From assembly GCA_009602725.1 (NCBI GenBank), contig WELB01000375.1:44498-75022 (forward strand): a DNA stretch of 30,525 nt, written 5' to 3'. Below the pieces are notes generated by a model. That model saw nothing but the letters and a program-made list of their open reading frames with translations, was not told the DNA's origin and ran no database searches. Positions 10,355 to 20,678 of this stretch are shown here, in pieces. Within the stretch, counting starts at the first letter, position 1; each line of letters starts with the position of its first letter. Both the position numbers and the translations under genes were made by a program. Origin of the DNA: Spirogloea muscicola. Taxonomy: Eukaryota > Streptophyta > Zygnematophyceae > Spirogloeales > Spirogloeaceae.

Positions 10355-12018
10355 TCAGTGCACCTGGTAAGTGCTCCTCACAGATTTGTCGCCGCAGTGG
10401 AGCTGCTTGCCAACCTTGGCTGCCGCCCCCACCCCCACCTTCCTCCGCTTGATACCGCCGGCCCACGCAGACTCCTTGCAGGCAGGCGACAGCAACGACA
10501 GGCCCCCCTCCTGCGGCAAGCGCTCGCTGCTCGTCACCTCGACCTGGCTGTCCTCGCTGGACGCATCGCCGCCGGGCGCGCTGTCCTGCTTGCCAGCCGC
10601 TACCACCGTCTGCGCTCCTCTGCCGCCACCGCTCTCCCACTCGCCCTCCACCTCCTCCTCGTCGCCGCGATCATCGTCCTCCTGACCGTTGCCGCCGGCG
10701 ACGCTGCGGCGCGGCGGCGCTGCCGCGGAAGAGGTGGGGTTGATGGCGCCCTTGCGGAAGTTGGTGCGGGCGCTCTCGCCCCGCAGCTTGCGCGCGGCTT
10801 CGTCGTACGCCAGCGCCGCCTCCTCGGCGGTTGGGAATGTCCCCAACCACTGCGCACCCAGAGGTCCAATACCGCCAATTAAGTGACTAATAGAAGTTTG
10901 GTATGGAAGCTAACTGATAATGCTTGAACAACAATTAGATAATCAGTTAAAGGCATCAGCGGAGTGCGGACCTGGCGCTTGCCGTCCTTGGTCCGAATCT
11001 CAGCGCCGTATGGGCCCCACGGGCGCCGGCGCACGCCCACAAATGGCACCTTCTTGCCGCGGCGGCTGCCACTGCCGCTGCTGCTGCCGTGAACCCGGCT
11101 GGGCAGCGCTGCGGCTGTGGCGGTGGGGCCCTGGATGACCTCGCTGCCCTGCGAGCTGCGGGAGGACTTGCCGCCGCCGGAGTCCACGGCGGTGGCGGCG
11201 GCGGCGGCGGCGGCCTTGGCCTTGCTGCGGCCCTCCTCCTTGGCCACCACCTCGGCAAAGAGCTCGAGCGGATTGGCGACCGCCATGGCAGACCAGACCT
11301 GGGCTGCCGCCGGCACGGCCATCGCTGCTGGCACAGCGGCGTTGTTGGCGTCCTTGACAGACCCGCGGCCGGCGACGGCGGCGGCGGCGGCGTCCTTGGC
11401 CTTGCCGGCGGCTTTCATGTACGGGTGAACCCTCGCCGCCGAGAAGCCGGCGGCGCCCGCAGCGGCGGCAGTGGCTGCCGCTGCGGAGGCCGCCTCGGCC
11501 TTGACGGCTGTGAAGCTGCCGTGGCGCAGCGTCGAGCCTCCGGGCATGACATCCATGGCGGCGGTGGCAGCGGCGGCGGCGGCTGCGGCGGCGGCGGCGG
11601 CGGCGTCGGCTACTGAGTCCGCAGCGCCGTCACCGCACATCCCGAGCGACAGCCACATGGGAAATTGGGCGGTCGAAAGCGGCGCCGGCCTGGCGATGGG
11701 GCGGAAGACGCCGCCCCCGCCGCTGCCGCCGCCGCCTCCGCCACTCCTTGACGCTGGCGCTGCCGCCGCCGCCGCCGCCGCCGCCGCCGCGTTCGGGCAA
11801 TCAGCCCCCTTGCCGCCTGCGCCGCCGCAGCAGCCCTGCCAGCTGCCTGCCGCCGCCACCGCCGCCGCCCCCGGCGCTGTTGCTGCTGCGACATCGCCTC
11901 CGAAGGCAGGGCCGAAGCCTTGCCCCCAGCGCCGCTCCCGACGCCGCCGCCGCGAGCGAGCCATGGCGTCCGGCACCCTGGGCCCTGCCGCCGAGTGGAA
12001 GCTAGTTACCGGCGCCAT
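10355..12018 (-). CDS. AP2/ERF-type transcription factor
   Basis: Two exons are firm: 12018-10972 and 10849-10355. They are joined by a 122-bp intron with donor CAG|GTCCGC and acceptor GCGCAG, phase 0. The join lies inside the AP2 domain (about residues 326-380): [17 protein letters not shown], then [18 protein letters not shown] and [22 protein letters not shown]-type and WLG elements are present and there is only one AP2 domain, so the protein is ERF/DREB-like rather than ANT-like. An alanine tract lies near residues 135-155. The region after the domain is acidic ([16 protein letters not shown]), then a basic KRRK cluster that may be a nuclear signal. I chose the ATG at 12016-12018 because the longer frame begins with GTG; a further M lies 19 codons downstream. 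The long plus-strand frame over this gene is a GC-rich shadow. The protein is about 513 aa as drawn. Confidence 0.85.
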
Positions 12019-12096
12019 GGGCTGTGACGGCCAGCTGTCGGCGCAACGAAGGGCAGCGCCTGCAAGCACCACGCCTGCCGTTTCAGCAGAGGCTGC

Positions 12097-12165
12097 ATGG
12101 CGCNGCGGCGGCGGCGGCGGCGGCGGAAATGGCGGCGGCGGCGGCGGCGGCGGCGCCGTCGGCGA
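12097..12165. repeat. (CGG)n microsatellite with unresolved base
   Basis: CGG units run almost without break from 12102 to 12152, interrupted by AAATGG, with an N at 12104. It lies 80-150 bp upstream of the AP2 start codon, probably in the 5' leader or proximal promoter. Copy number here is likely unreliable. Confidence 0.8.
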
Positions 12166-12493
12166 AGCCTACCGGCCGCCTTCGTGGCTCCGCCTGACTG
12201 GCAGGTCCTGCCCGGCACGGGCGGGCAGGCTGCCCGGGAACGTCTCCCGGCGGGCAGCACGGCCAAAAGTGTGCGAAGCGCCTGATGGGCCTCGGCGGGC
12301 AGCTCGGGTACCTGCCCAAACAATCTGGGCAGTGCTGGGAATTTTCTCCTTGGGGCGGGCGGCATCTCTCGGACCCGGGCCCGGCGGGCGCGGGCTGGCG
12401 GCTCACATGGATTTCCGCCGCGTGTCAAATTCCACCCCGCCCGTGCCAAAGCATCCCCCACATGCTGTCAAATGACGTCCGTCTCTCTCATCC

Positions 12494-12931
12494 CACGTGT
12501 GATAACGTGGTTGTAGACAGTGTAAGCTTCTTGTTTGACAGCTCAGCTACAAGTTGCTGACTCGACGGTGAGGTGGCGGCGCTGCACGTCGTCGGCCCCG
12601 CTAACCTCCGTGAACTGCCGACGGCGCTCGACAATGGGCCCCATGTTCCGGGTCACCTCCGGCAGGCGCGCCCGACCGTCGTCCACATCCACGTGGAAAA
12701 CCCGGCACATCCAGTCAGCAACCTTCCAGCTGAGCTGGAAGGCGAGCTGGACTGGCACGCGTTACGAGTCTCCGGCTATCGTCTGGGGGCCCCGATTTGA
12801 CGGATGTCAAAACTACCCCGACCCCCCTCTTCCTTGGGAAGAGCCCAGGCCACCCCCCCCAGACGATGGCCCCGTAGGCCGCCGTTATTGGCCGGCACGC
12901 AGATGCCGCCTCTCCCTGGGCTTGCCACGTG
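12494..12931. promoter_or_regulatory. Three G-box (CACGTG) sites
   Basis: Perfect CACGTG palindromes occur at 12494-12499, 12690-12695 (inside CCACGTGG) and 12926-12931. The first is followed by GATAACGTGG, an I-box-like core. They lie 0.48-0.91 kb upstream of the AP2 gene. In plants G-boxes bind bZIP and bHLH factors, often in light or stress responses. That role here is inference. One more CACGTG lies inside a RUS1 exon near 16670 and is probably incidental. Confidence 0.35.
12543..12758 (-). CDS. Protein-like frame of unknown function
   Basis: A 71-codon minus-strand frame contains ADWMCRVFHVDVDDGRARLP and a hydrophilic C-terminus ending in VESATCS. It looks more protein-like than its antisense partner, but no family is recognised and no flanking exon fits clearly. 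The rest of 12019-13556 shows frames without motifs. It may be the last exon of a small gene or chance in GC-rich DNA. Confidence 0.18.
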   Translation of the reverse strand: MPVQLAFQLSWKVADWMCRVFHVDVDDGRARLPEVTRNMGPIVERRRQFTEVSGADDVQRRHLTVESATCS

Positions 12932-13556
12932 TCCCCGGACCCGACAAACCGCAACCGCAGCCCGCCGACGCGTGGCCGCCTGGCTAACCGACTTCCGTTT
13001 GTGAGGCCGACACCGGCTGTGCATGCTAACTTGCCCTCTAATGCACTTCCATCACGGCCGTCCTGTACTAACACCCGTGCCTGACAAACGACGCCTGATT
13101 TTGCAGCCCTCTGCTCAATAATGCTCGATAATAAAGGACTCCTCCAGTAGAGGGCGATTGAGTGTGGTTGATGAGACCAGTTAAGACGAATAACTGAGTG
13201 TGAAGGCGCCAGAAAAGTGTTGAAGCAAACAGCGTAATCAAGTGGCCACTGGGTGCTCAGTAACCCCTTTGCTCTGCATGTAGACCAGTAAGAGCCCAAG
13301 AAGTCAGTTTGCTCAGTCCCCCTGACCTGCGCCCACAAGCCCAGCCGGGCCAGATCATGCGCAGAAACTTGACTAACATGGGTTGTACTGCAGGCAGCAC
13401 TACAATGTAGTGCTCAGCTGTGCAAAGCAGAATAGATCGACTGGTGTGAGTTATTCAGCAGGCTCAAGATCTGTGTGATGAGGGTACTAATCCTACTCCC
13501 ACTGGTAAGTTGAACATGTATGTCAAATTCAACTATCCATTTGGTATGAATGTGAG

Positions 13557-16500
13557 TTATGCCGCGGCCTGCAGAAGCCGCGACGGCCCAGGGCGGGCGA
13601 CGAGGCCGGGGGTTATCCAGCAGTGCCGGCCGAGCGCCGCCATGGTCGCCTCGAAGCTCCCCCGCAAGTGCGCTAGCGACTGCCTCAGCTGGCCGCCCTC
13701 CTGGCAATCCTGCAGGAGGTCGCCTCCATCTTCCAAACCCACGTGCTTTTGGAGCCGCTGCAGGTGGATTGCCTGCACCATGGCGCGCATGAGGTCACGC
13801 GACGACGCTGCCTCCCGAAGGATCACCTGCACGGGCAGCAGCCGCGTTTAGTTGAGGATGTAATGCAAGGACAAGGAACCCAAGCGGCAGCTGCACCATG
13901 GATCCTAACCCAAGTGCAGTATCCTAAACCCTATATTAAACTCGGACACAAAGCCTCACGGTCTTCATCATCTCGAGGAACATCAGTTCTCTATGAACCA
14001 TAACTCCTCGAAAGATATTATCAGCCATAATCATGTATTCAACCTGTAATCTTTTCTGCCACGACCCACCTTCATCCGACCATTCTTGCATGCCAGAATG
14101 AAGTTCTCGTCGCGGTAAAGCGCCAGCAGCGCCTCTGCTTCCGCCCTCGACGACACCACGGAGGCTAGGGAGGCCCCGAAGTCCATCCAGTGCTGCACAT
14201 CCCTCGCTGCCTGCTTCGACCCAGCCGACAGCACCTTCTCGTCGTCTTTCTGCCAAAAGGTGGTGGACAAGAGATATTCACGAGTTGAAAAAGAGGAACT
14301 CCATGACGCGCACATGCAACAATTTTTGCTACCTTGCATGTTGGGCAGACCATCGTGATTTGGATGTCAGAATACACGACTTTACATCAATGATAAGGTC
14401 CACAAGCGACTCAGTCGAAGCTTGACATATGCAACAGGATCTTCAGACCCTTACCAAGCGGGCATTACTCCGGAGCGGCAGCCACGGCATTGTTGGCAGA
14501 AAGGGCTCCTCGGCATTGACCTCCTTCACGCTCGGCACACGGCCGCTTGTGTAGACCTCAGCGAGAACCAGAGCTGCATGAATTCGCTAGCCATACATGT
14601 CTGAGAAAGTGCAACACACTCAGCATCAACCTGCAGTACCTCATCTGTAGTGTTGACAATTGCATCGAAGTCCGGCAATCTGTAGTGAAGTGCACCAAAA
14701 TATAGTGGAATATATGATTAAAGATCTGAAGGCATGGCCTGCTCTCAAGGGCCCAGGCAATGGTGGTGAACCTGCTCGGTATGGGTTGAGAGTGCGCAGC
14801 TGGATGGCCTGGTACGACCGCAGGTTGCAGTAGAGGTGGAACGAGCTGATGGCAGCGTACGCAGCGGCGAGGGCAGGGCCCCGCGCACCGACACGGCCAG
14901 AGATTGCAATCCCGAGTGCAATGCCCAGTGACTTGCTGGCCATGCCCTGTGCCTCGCCCTTGGCAATGATCTGCGCAACGCACGCCCCTTGACGTCACAA
15001 CGTTCCAGTGAGCAGCGCTACCATCAGTCATAATGCTAGCTCCACATTAAGCATAAACCCCCACTTGAATGTAAAACATTTCCAGGAATGCTCGTGAAAC
15101 GTTACAGGAGACAGGCTCTCACATCAGCGTAGTTGCGCTGAGCCGCAAACCCTGCATAGAAGCAACTCCTTGTCGCTGACTGCAGGCAATGCAATTCAAG
15201 AAGAACTGCCTCAGGGCAGGCAAAGAGCAAGCGCATGGGGGAGGGCGCAGTCCAAGAGCGTGCTGCCCTTGATTGTGACCACAGCGCGGGTGCTTGGGCA
15301 CTAACATTGGCAATCAAGAATTAGGTTCAGAGTCAATCTTTAAGCCCCTGACTAAAGGACAAGATGTGACGTGAGCTTGTGATGTGCAGCACAAGGTGAG
15401 AGAGAGAGATTATGACAGGCTTCAAAAATCACTGAGTGAGGAGGTCGCATTTCAGGGTGGTCATTGTGTATCTCTGACAGTGGACTTAAGGGTACAGGGT
15501 TTCATAGCACCACAGGGCAAGGGCTTAGGAGCAAATTTGTCATTGCCATTGTTGTGATTGCGCATAAGGGTCAGGTCAAAGGGCACAGGTCATGTGCTTA
15601 GGCTTTGTACCTGGATGAGGCCCGCGGCAGAGCGGCTTGCGCCGGCGGCAGCACCGAGGTAGACAAACAAGTGCGGGGCGGCAGCGGTGGCGAGCTCAAG
15701 GCCGTAAGCGGCATTCTCGATGGCGTCCGCAACGAGGCGCCAGCCCTTAGGGTGCACGTCAAAGTGCCGCCCGAACTTCGATAGGAAGATCTTGCTCAGG
15801 TACCCAATGCCGTCCTTGAGCACCCACTGTACAGCAGCCGCTGTTGGGATCGCGCCTTTGCCCAGGCCTACCGCGTACAGCATGGCCTGCCGGAAGTGCA
15901 AGCGGAAGGGTTTAGGGTTTGGGTGTAGGGTTGAGGTTTAAGATTAGGGCATGGGGTTTAGGCTTTAGGGAGCAGCCTAGGTAGTGACAGCACAGTTCAG
16001 TCACAACTACCTCGTAATTATCACGACCATCAAGTTGACACTCAGCCAGAAGAGCTTAAGAGGGCCACGGTGTCGGGAAGAAGGCAGATTGCAACAAAGG
16101 CAGCAAGTGATGAATAATCCCCCACAGAGAAGCACATAGTGGTTGATGAAATCATGAATATTGCCTACATAGGGTTTAGTGTGTAGGGTTAAGGTTAGGG
16201 TCAGGGTTTAAGCGGTTTTAGGTTGGGGTTTAAGAAAAAGCAAGCGGTGTTTGGCTACCAACTCGAACCTGCGTGGTGAGGACGCCGTTCATCTCGCTGG
16301 CGACAATCTGCGCCATGCGCCAGCGCGTGTAGCGCGGGTAGTCCTCGGTGACGCTCTCCGGGAAGCCCTCCGGCAGCAGCACGGCCTTGGCCGCCTCCCA
16401 CGGCCGCGCCACCAAGCCGCCGCCAGCGCCGCCGCCGGCCATAGCCGCGCCCGCCGCCGGGACGGCCTTCGCCCCATCTGGGCTGCCGCCCAGATGAGCT

Positions 16501-16808
16501 CCGCCGCCGTCGCCGCCGCCGCCGCCGCCGCTGCCGCCAATGCCGGCATCCTGCGCGGCCGCCGACAGGACGCCGTCCTCGTACGCCTTGGCCTGGGCGG
16601 GGCCTTTGCGCACGGCGTCCAGCACGAACTCGTCGGCGCCGGCGGCGGCGCTGGCGGCAAAGCGCCGCCACGTGTTGCCCCGTACCTCCCACAGCGCCAT
16701 GGCCTCGCCGCCGCTGCCGCCGCCAGGCCCCGCCTCGGCCTGCGGCAGCGCCGCAGCCCTACGGGCACCCAGCAGCGCCGACCAGCGTCCACCAACACGA
16801 GCTCCCAT
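13557..16808 (-). CDS. RUS1: RUS1-like protein (DUF647 / ROOT UV-B SENSITIVE)
   Basis: Seven exons close in phase: 16808-16269, 15886-15611, 15179-15123, 14970-14772, 14573-14455, 14249-14070 and 13826-13557, giving about 546 aa. Family signatures run in order: [20 protein letters not shown] (about 145-164), [104 protein letters not shown] and NAEEPFLP. The C-terminal CPEGG-type region ends in [15 protein letters not shown], which matches plant RUS1 rather than the shorter RUS paralogues. Plant RUS1 is plastid-associated and acts with RUS2 in early seedling growth and UV-B response. The N-terminus here is Ala/Gly/Arg-rich and could be a transit peptide, but an extra 5' exon is possible. Intron 1 holds degenerate telomere-like repeats. 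Confidence 0.93.
15908..15970 (+). repeat. Degenerate TTTAGGG telomere-like repeat
   Basis: GGGTTTAGGGTTTGGGTGTA opens a run of about 63 bp of TTTAGGG variants, ending in GGCTTTAGGG. It lies in RUS1 intron 1, about 20 bp from the acceptor side. The strand of the gene reads CCCTAAA. Confidence 0.8.
16171..16234 (+). repeat. Degenerate TTTAGGG telomere-like repeat
   Basis: AGGGTTTAGTGTGTAGGGTT starts a roughly 64-bp tract of TTAGGG/TTTAGGG variants. It is in the same RUS1 intron as the tract at 15908, near the donor side, so the two flank about 200 bp of unique intron. Confidence 0.75.
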
Positions 16809-16874
16809 GTGTTGTTTTCATGTCTGCAACTGAGGCAGATGTCCTTGACTCAGTTGCTTGGAGCTTGCATGTGC

Positions 16875-16879
16875 TTACA
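16875..16879 (-). terminator. TGTAA poly(A) signal, probable for the TMEM131-like gene
   Basis: TTACA on the plus strand gives TGTAA, the usual chlorophyte poly(A) element, on the minus strand. It is 240 nt past the stop at 17119 and is the only such signal I found between the two genes. It is only about 67 bp from the RUS1 ATG. Confidence 0.35.
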
Positions 16880-17118
16880 CTCGGTTCCGTGAAGCGTAGC
16901 AAACAAAGAAGTGATGACTGGGGGCATACTTTGAGACTCTGGGCAGAGTGGTTTGCCGGTAAGTTGCAAGTGGCCATTGCTGGCACCTGACTGACAAAGT
17001 CAGAATATAAGGGGACATCATACACAGTGGAGGCCACATCAAGCCAGGCCAGGGGGTCAGGGGCCCGAGGAAGGGTACCAAGCCTCCGGAGAGCTTATCG
17101 TGGCGGCCAAGTTCGTCT

Positions 17119-20100
17119 TCACCGTTGGTCGAAGCATGGGAAGAGATTGGGATGGTGGTAGTCATTGGCAACACCGTTGTACCTAGGATTCGTGAGCTCC
17201 GGCATCTGGGATGGTGAGGCGGGGCCACTGGCGGGGGCCCCTGATACTGGCTGCCCATATGACTGCCAGAGGGCCGCTTGCACTGGCAGCAGCGACGCCG
17301 AGCCTCCTGGCAGTGAGCTAGGCTTGCGGGGCAGAGGGGAGCCTGGCCGTGCCACAGAGGGCTCGGTTGCAGGCGTCCCCAGCGCCAACAGGCCTAGCTC
17401 CCTGCCCCTACCAAGGACACCGTGTGCGGCGCTGTCAAGAGCAGGTGTCCGCAGCGTCTGCTCGTCCCAGGGGCCAGCAAGCAAAGTACGGTCAGGGAAA
17501 GGCTCCCACATCAGACTGCTGGGCTGGCCGCGGCTCGCCTTCGGACAAAAGACTGGGTCAGATGCAGGAGTGAGGGTCGGTGATGTCTGCCCTTTGTACA
17601 AACCCTGCATGCACAACGCACATAAGCATGTAGATCAGCCAAAGGTCAGAGCGCCTCAATGTGAGCAATCCGGACACAAAGAGAATGAGGCTGGCTCACC
17701 TGGCACTCGGACATGAAGCCATATTGAGTGAAGGAAGGCGCTGCTGCTGGAGTGCGCGGGCAGCCTATGCAAGCCCTCTCCACAGGCAGGGACTTGACAG
17801 GGTCCCTCCGCTGCAGGGACGGAACCATGAGCAGCCACAAGGTATCAGCAACTTGACAGGAGAGACACAGCGGAACTGCACAAAGGGGAGCATTTCTTCA
17901 AAGAGAGGTGCTGCATGTGAGCTCACTGCAAAAGTATTGTCCAGTGGCAGGCTGGCCAGCCGAGCTCCGTCAAAGCGCGAGCCCCACAAGCTGTACAGAT
18001 GGGGAGCCTCCTCGTTGCACTGCTGAGCAGCGTCAAACTCGCTCAAGTCACCTGCGATGCTCCTCACGCCCTCGAGCTCCCCTGCTCGCACCTCCCCTGT
18101 TACAGCCTGCTGCTTTAGCTCCTCAATTCTACGTCGCTGCACAAGGTCTGGGTACCTGGCTTCCTGGGCTGCGTCCTTGGGAGATGCAACCATCAGTGGG
18201 GTGCCTGCGTCAAGGTGCAGGTCGCTGGCAGTAGCCTCTCTTGAGGACAACCTCCCAGGGCCAGGAGCTACAGCTGGCAGTCGTGCAGCTGGCTGCATTG
18301 GGCCCCTGACTGCAGGGAGGAGCGGGAGAGGAGCCATGCGTGGGCCTGCAGCCGGACTCCCACTCATAGGTGTGGTGGGAGGACTGTCGCAGCTGCGGGG
18401 TCTCCAACCGTGGTTGTCCAACGGTGAATCATTGCTGGACTCCTCAGCTTTGTGACCAGGGAGCCGCTTCCTGGGCGTCGAGGGCAAGACCACAGCGGCT
18501 GCGCTCGAGGGCGCCCATGTTGGCCTATGCCCTTGAATCTCCATTCGGGTTGCAGACTGGATCGTCCTGTCTAGCTGGGTCGACCTTGCCACCGGGAGCT
18601 CCGCAGGCTGCAGCAACTTGACCTTCCTGGGCACCTGCTGGCTGGATGCTGTCATCGGGCTGGCCATGTCTGCTGAAGCTGGCGATGGAGGGGAGGCCCC
18701 TTCTACTCCCACAGCCTTCAGGAGTTGCCGCCGTTTCTTGCGGCCAGCTCCGCTCCCTGGGGTAGCTGCAACCGTTGGCATCACTGTAGTACCTGGCTCC
18801 GGCTGCCTGCCTGGACTCCTTGCTGCTAGCGAGAAGTCCTGCTCCCCACTCAGCTCCAGTGTAAGGCTGCTACTTTTGCCACTGCTGCTGCTGCTACTGG
18901 TGCTTCCTGCAGAGGTGACCCCGGAGGGAGAGGCAGTGCTGCCTTGAGCAGCTGTTGGAATTTGCTTATGCTCATATGCTTCATCATGAGCAAGCTGAGC
19001 CCTGGCTGCCACTTGAGGTGCACTTGCCGTGACGCCCTCATTTGGCGCCTGACCTGCTGGCCCCTTGCTGGTCTTCAACAGAGAAGGGGACGGTGGAGTG
19101 GATGAGATGCAGGAGGGTGACAAGTTGGGAGCTGATGGGGAGGAGGGGGGTGGAGGCGTGGCCAAGGAGTCATTTGTGGCAGAGGAGGATGAAGAGGAGG
19201 GAGAGCAGGAAGGCAGGGGAAGGTGGGAATAAGCTGGCACGTTCAGTGCAGGTGTGACTCCCTGCAGGCCAGAAGGCTTGCGTGGGCGGCCCAGCACAGG
19301 CCGCAGCACAACGAGCAACATAAGTAGCAGGGTGCCCGCTGCTGCTACCTGCAGCGCCCCCTGTGGCCTTAGGCGCTGCGCAATCAGCAGCGGCAGTAAC
19401 TCTTGTGGCAGCTGCCCCACCAGCAAAATCTTGGAGACACCAGCCGTAGACTCTAGGAAAAGGTGCCGCTCCACTAGCGCCTTTGAGAAGTCCGGCTTGA
19501 AACGCACCTCAATGGCCACCGTCTGTTCCAGGAACATTGCACAAAGCTTCATATTCTGGTCAGCTGCTTGCAATGTCATGTTGGAAAAGAGGGTGGTGCA
19601 AACTCAGGATACATCCCGAGGAACTTGGCTGTTGACCCTGTACTCTTAACCCCAAAGGCAAATATTCTATGCGCAATGTCACCAACCTCTTGAGCGCCGA
19701 GAATAAAGCCGTCGCAGGGCTTGATGGACAGCCCGCTCCGAGCACATGCAAAGCCCTTGTCAAGGCCGATGCGGTGCACAACTAGCGGCATGGTGCCCAC
19801 GTTCTCAACAATAAAGGATGACCTTGTCTCCACAGCCTTGCAGTCTGCGGCTGCTATGGGCAGGGCCTGGTCATCAACAACTCCTTCGATCCGAAGAGGC
19901 AGCAGGAGGGCGCTAACATTCCGCCGTCGGGAGGTCTGGTACGTGCGGAGGCCCTGCACCATCGGGTGTGCCCACGCTCCCTCGCCACGAAGCTGCAATT
20001 GCTCCTGCAGCGTGAGGTTGTTGTGCACCACTAGAGACGCGGTAGCAGAGCAGAGTCGCCGTGGCAAGAATCCAACAGGCCCCATCTGCAGGCGGCTGCG

Positions 20101-20380
20101 CGGAGGCAAAATGCCTCTGTTGACGCCATGGGGCGACAGCACAAAGGCTGGTGGCATTGCCAGTGACGACGACAGGCGCTTGGTGCTACCCCGACGCTCC
20201 AAATGCGTGCAGCTTTGACCGTTTGCCAGGAGCATGTCGTGCTCATCCTCCGCGCAGAAGCACTGTGCAAGTGCCACATTTTNGTCCTCCCTGATCCAGC
20301 ATCTGGCCCGGCTGGTTGATGCGCGTCGTAAAAGTCGGGGGGGGCAGCTTGGGCCACTCCAGCATTCCACAGGCCTTAAT
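17119..20380 (-). CDS. TMEM131-like membrane protein, 5' part missing
   Basis: Four exons fit in phase 0: about 20380-19687, 19555-17927, 17810-17700 and 17604-17119. The N-terminal side has GPVGFLPRR...LVVHNNLTLQEQLQLRGEG and then FIVENVGTMPLVVHRIGLDK. The next exon has VAIEVRFKPDFSKALVERHL and STAGVSKILLVGQLPQELLP, matching the Ig-like/PapD-like tail of TMEM131 proteins. One transmembrane helix (about 19295-19357, AAAGTLLLMLLVVL) follows, then a long Ser/Pro-rich tail. Animal TMEM131 works in collagen secretion at the ER; the algal role is unknown. The first PapD-like domains expected upstream are absent: the homologous sequence stops near 20380, where a LINE fragment begins. The base at 20283 is N and a run of eight C lies close by, so the frame before it is doubtful. 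Truncated gene or pseudogene are both possible. Confidence 0.75.
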
Positions 20381-20387
20381 TGCATAT

Positions 20388-20678
20388 TATAGAATGCGGC
20401 TCTCGCTTTGTTTGCTGCACTCGCAAGCATTGGCTCTTCATCAACGTGCAGGGCGCGCTCTAAGTCAGGCCTCCGGCTTTCGTGGCGGCGCTCCAGCTCC
20501 CCAAGTTAGCTTGTCCAATTTGTTTGTGCTCTCCCGTGGGTACTAATGTCACCTTAGGCACCTTAGTTTAGGTCTCTGTATTATGTAGCCTTGTTTAGTT
20601 TGCACTCGCCTCTGCTTGAACTGTGTATTGGCTTGAATTGGCCTCCCTTTTCATTTCATGCGCCCCGCGCGCCTTTCT
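20388..20678 (+). mobile_element. 5'-truncated LINE 3' end
   Basis: The plus-strand frame from about 20388 reads YRMRLSLCLL, then ALHQRAGRALSQASG and ends NLFVLSRGY-stop at 20546. It aligns without gaps over about 28 residues with the YRMRLAVSLQRSMARALHLR and RAGRALAAASG ending of the LINE fragments near 25.1 kb. The 3' UTR runs to 20678, where the same terminal base is used as in the copy at 1801. It sits directly between the truncated TMEM131-like gene and the copia element. Confidence 0.8.

Noticed and set aside
11471-12475. Long plus-strand frame of 334 codons
   Set aside because: It is the antisense of the AP2 gene; alanine, proline and glycine runs arise from GC-rich third positions, and it has no domain.
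12715-13338. Minus-strand frame of 207 codons as a gene
   Set aside because: Composition changes along the frame, there is no motif, and plus-strand frames of similar quality overlap it.
15385-15420. GAGAGA microsatellite in RUS1 intron 2 as a regulatory element
   Set aside because: It is only a short run, with no conserved context to support a role.
16251-16892. Plus-strand frame of 213 codons opposite RUS1 exon 1
   Set aside because: It is antisense to a well-supported RUS1 exon and its composition is that of a GC-rich shadow.
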